Assembly: GCA_024640985.1 (NCBI GenBank)
Contig: JAHEDY010000001.1
Location: forward strand, 99,769 to 132,363
DNA: 32,595 nt
Direction of reading: 5' to 3'
Origin: Gammaproteobacteria bacterium
GTDB lineage: Bacteria > Pseudomonadota > Gammaproteobacteria > Pseudomonadales > Litorivicinaceae
Below, in pieces: positions 32,350-32,595 of the stretch; the stretch's first letter is position 1; every line of letters begins with the position of its first letter. The notes under the pieces were generated by a model. It was not told the origin of the DNA. It ran no database searches and was given only the letters and a program-made list of their open reading frames with translations. The translations under genes were made by a program, and so were the position numbers.

Positions 32350-32595
32350 AGGGTAATCTCGCCATCCATTGCTTTAAACGGTGTGTGGTCATCGCAGGCC
32401 GAAAAATAACGATCAATATGTTGTCGCTCACTGGTGAGAAACTGCTGGATTGCCTGTTCAAATTCCGGATGTTGAATCCAGTGAAGGCTTTGGGTTTTTA
32501 CCGGCCTGAACCCTCTGGCAATTTTATGTTCACCCTGAGCACCTGGATCAAAGCGCTCAATACCCTGTGCAATTGCATCTTCGATCCACTGATGA
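32346..32595 (-). CDS. FemAB-like/DUF482 acyltransferase, C-terminal end (partial)
   Basis: The last ~82 codons of a gene that runs off the right edge. The sequence ...WIEDAIAQGIERFDPGAQGE, then HKIARGFRPVKTQSLHWI, matches the C-terminal part of the DUF482 'peptidogalycan biosynthesis' FemAB-like GNAT proteins: the FDPGAQGEHK-ARGF-P motif is characteristic. These are about 370-390 aa and of unclear substrate. The TAG stop is at 32346-32348 and overlaps the pabB stop on the other strand. Confidence 0.8.
   Translation of the reverse strand, partial: HQWIEDAIAQGIERFDPGAQGEHKIARGFRPVKTQSLHWIQHPEFEQAIQQFLTSERQHIDRYFSACDDHTPFKAMDGEITL

Noticed and set aside
1-32595. CRISPR arrays, insertion sequences, integrases, toxin-antitoxin or phage genes, complete tRNA or rRNA genes
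   Set aside because: None found. No direct repeat array with regular spacers, no transposase or integrase motif, and no full cloverleaf was seen by eye.

Overview
The window reads as ordinary chromosome from a marine-type gammaproteobacterium, possibly an Oceanospirillales or Litorivicinaceae relative. The lineage call rests on gene families and mixed base composition; there is no rRNA or marker gene. Genes are tightly packed, many with 1-38 nt overlaps, except for four gene-poor stretches around a C1/methylamine metabolism block (about 3163-5358, 16072-16554, 19728-20236 and 27627-27924).

Layout. 1-3162 (minus): a glycine cleavage operon gcvT-gcvH-gcvP, with gcvP cut by the window edge, behind a tandem glycine riboswitch. 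3163-5358: AT-rich and decayed-looking DNA holding a small metal-binding cupin that resembles the DMSP lyase DddK, a lone C-terminal molybdopterin-binding domain that looks like a formate dehydrogenase remnant, and several inverted repeats. 5359-16071 (plus): one nine-gene operon, soxB-soxD-soxA-soxG, an aldehyde dehydrogenase, an M19 'dipeptidase' homologue, a 552-aa unknown protein, a DUF3726-like protein and an Ldh_2-family dehydrogenase. 16555-19727: a three-gene ABC importer of the glycine betaine/TMAO (OpuA/TmoXWV-like) type. 20237-21490: glyA. 21453-26246: PlsC-type acyltransferase (minus), carboxylesterase, malate dehydrogenase, a small membrane protein and a K+ channel with RCK domains. 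26316-27626 (minus): isocitrate lyase. 27925-32595: LysE/ArgO exporter, then DUF2069, wrbA and proS (minus), pabB (plus), and the end of a FemAB/DUF482-like gene (minus).

How they fit. The importer would bring in a methylated onium compound. The SoxBDAG complex demethylates an N-methyl amino acid to glycine (or another amino acid) and 5,10-methylene-THF. GlyA and the glycine cleavage system then connect glycine, serine and C1-THF, with the riboswitch sensing the glycine produced. Isocitrate lyase and malate dehydrogenase are nearby central-carbon genes. No genes for glycine betaine to dimethylglycine to sarcosine are present here, so the true Sox substrate is open.

Most notable: the DddK-like cupin; a SoxD subunit that has lost all three zinc-binding cysteines; the module of unknown protein + DUF3726-like protein + Ldh_2 dehydrogenase + metal-site-degenerate M19 protein co-transcribed with soxBDAG; and a start-codon-sequestering hairpin directly after the glycine riboswitch. 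Family assignments are from recognition of sequence motifs, not from database searches.
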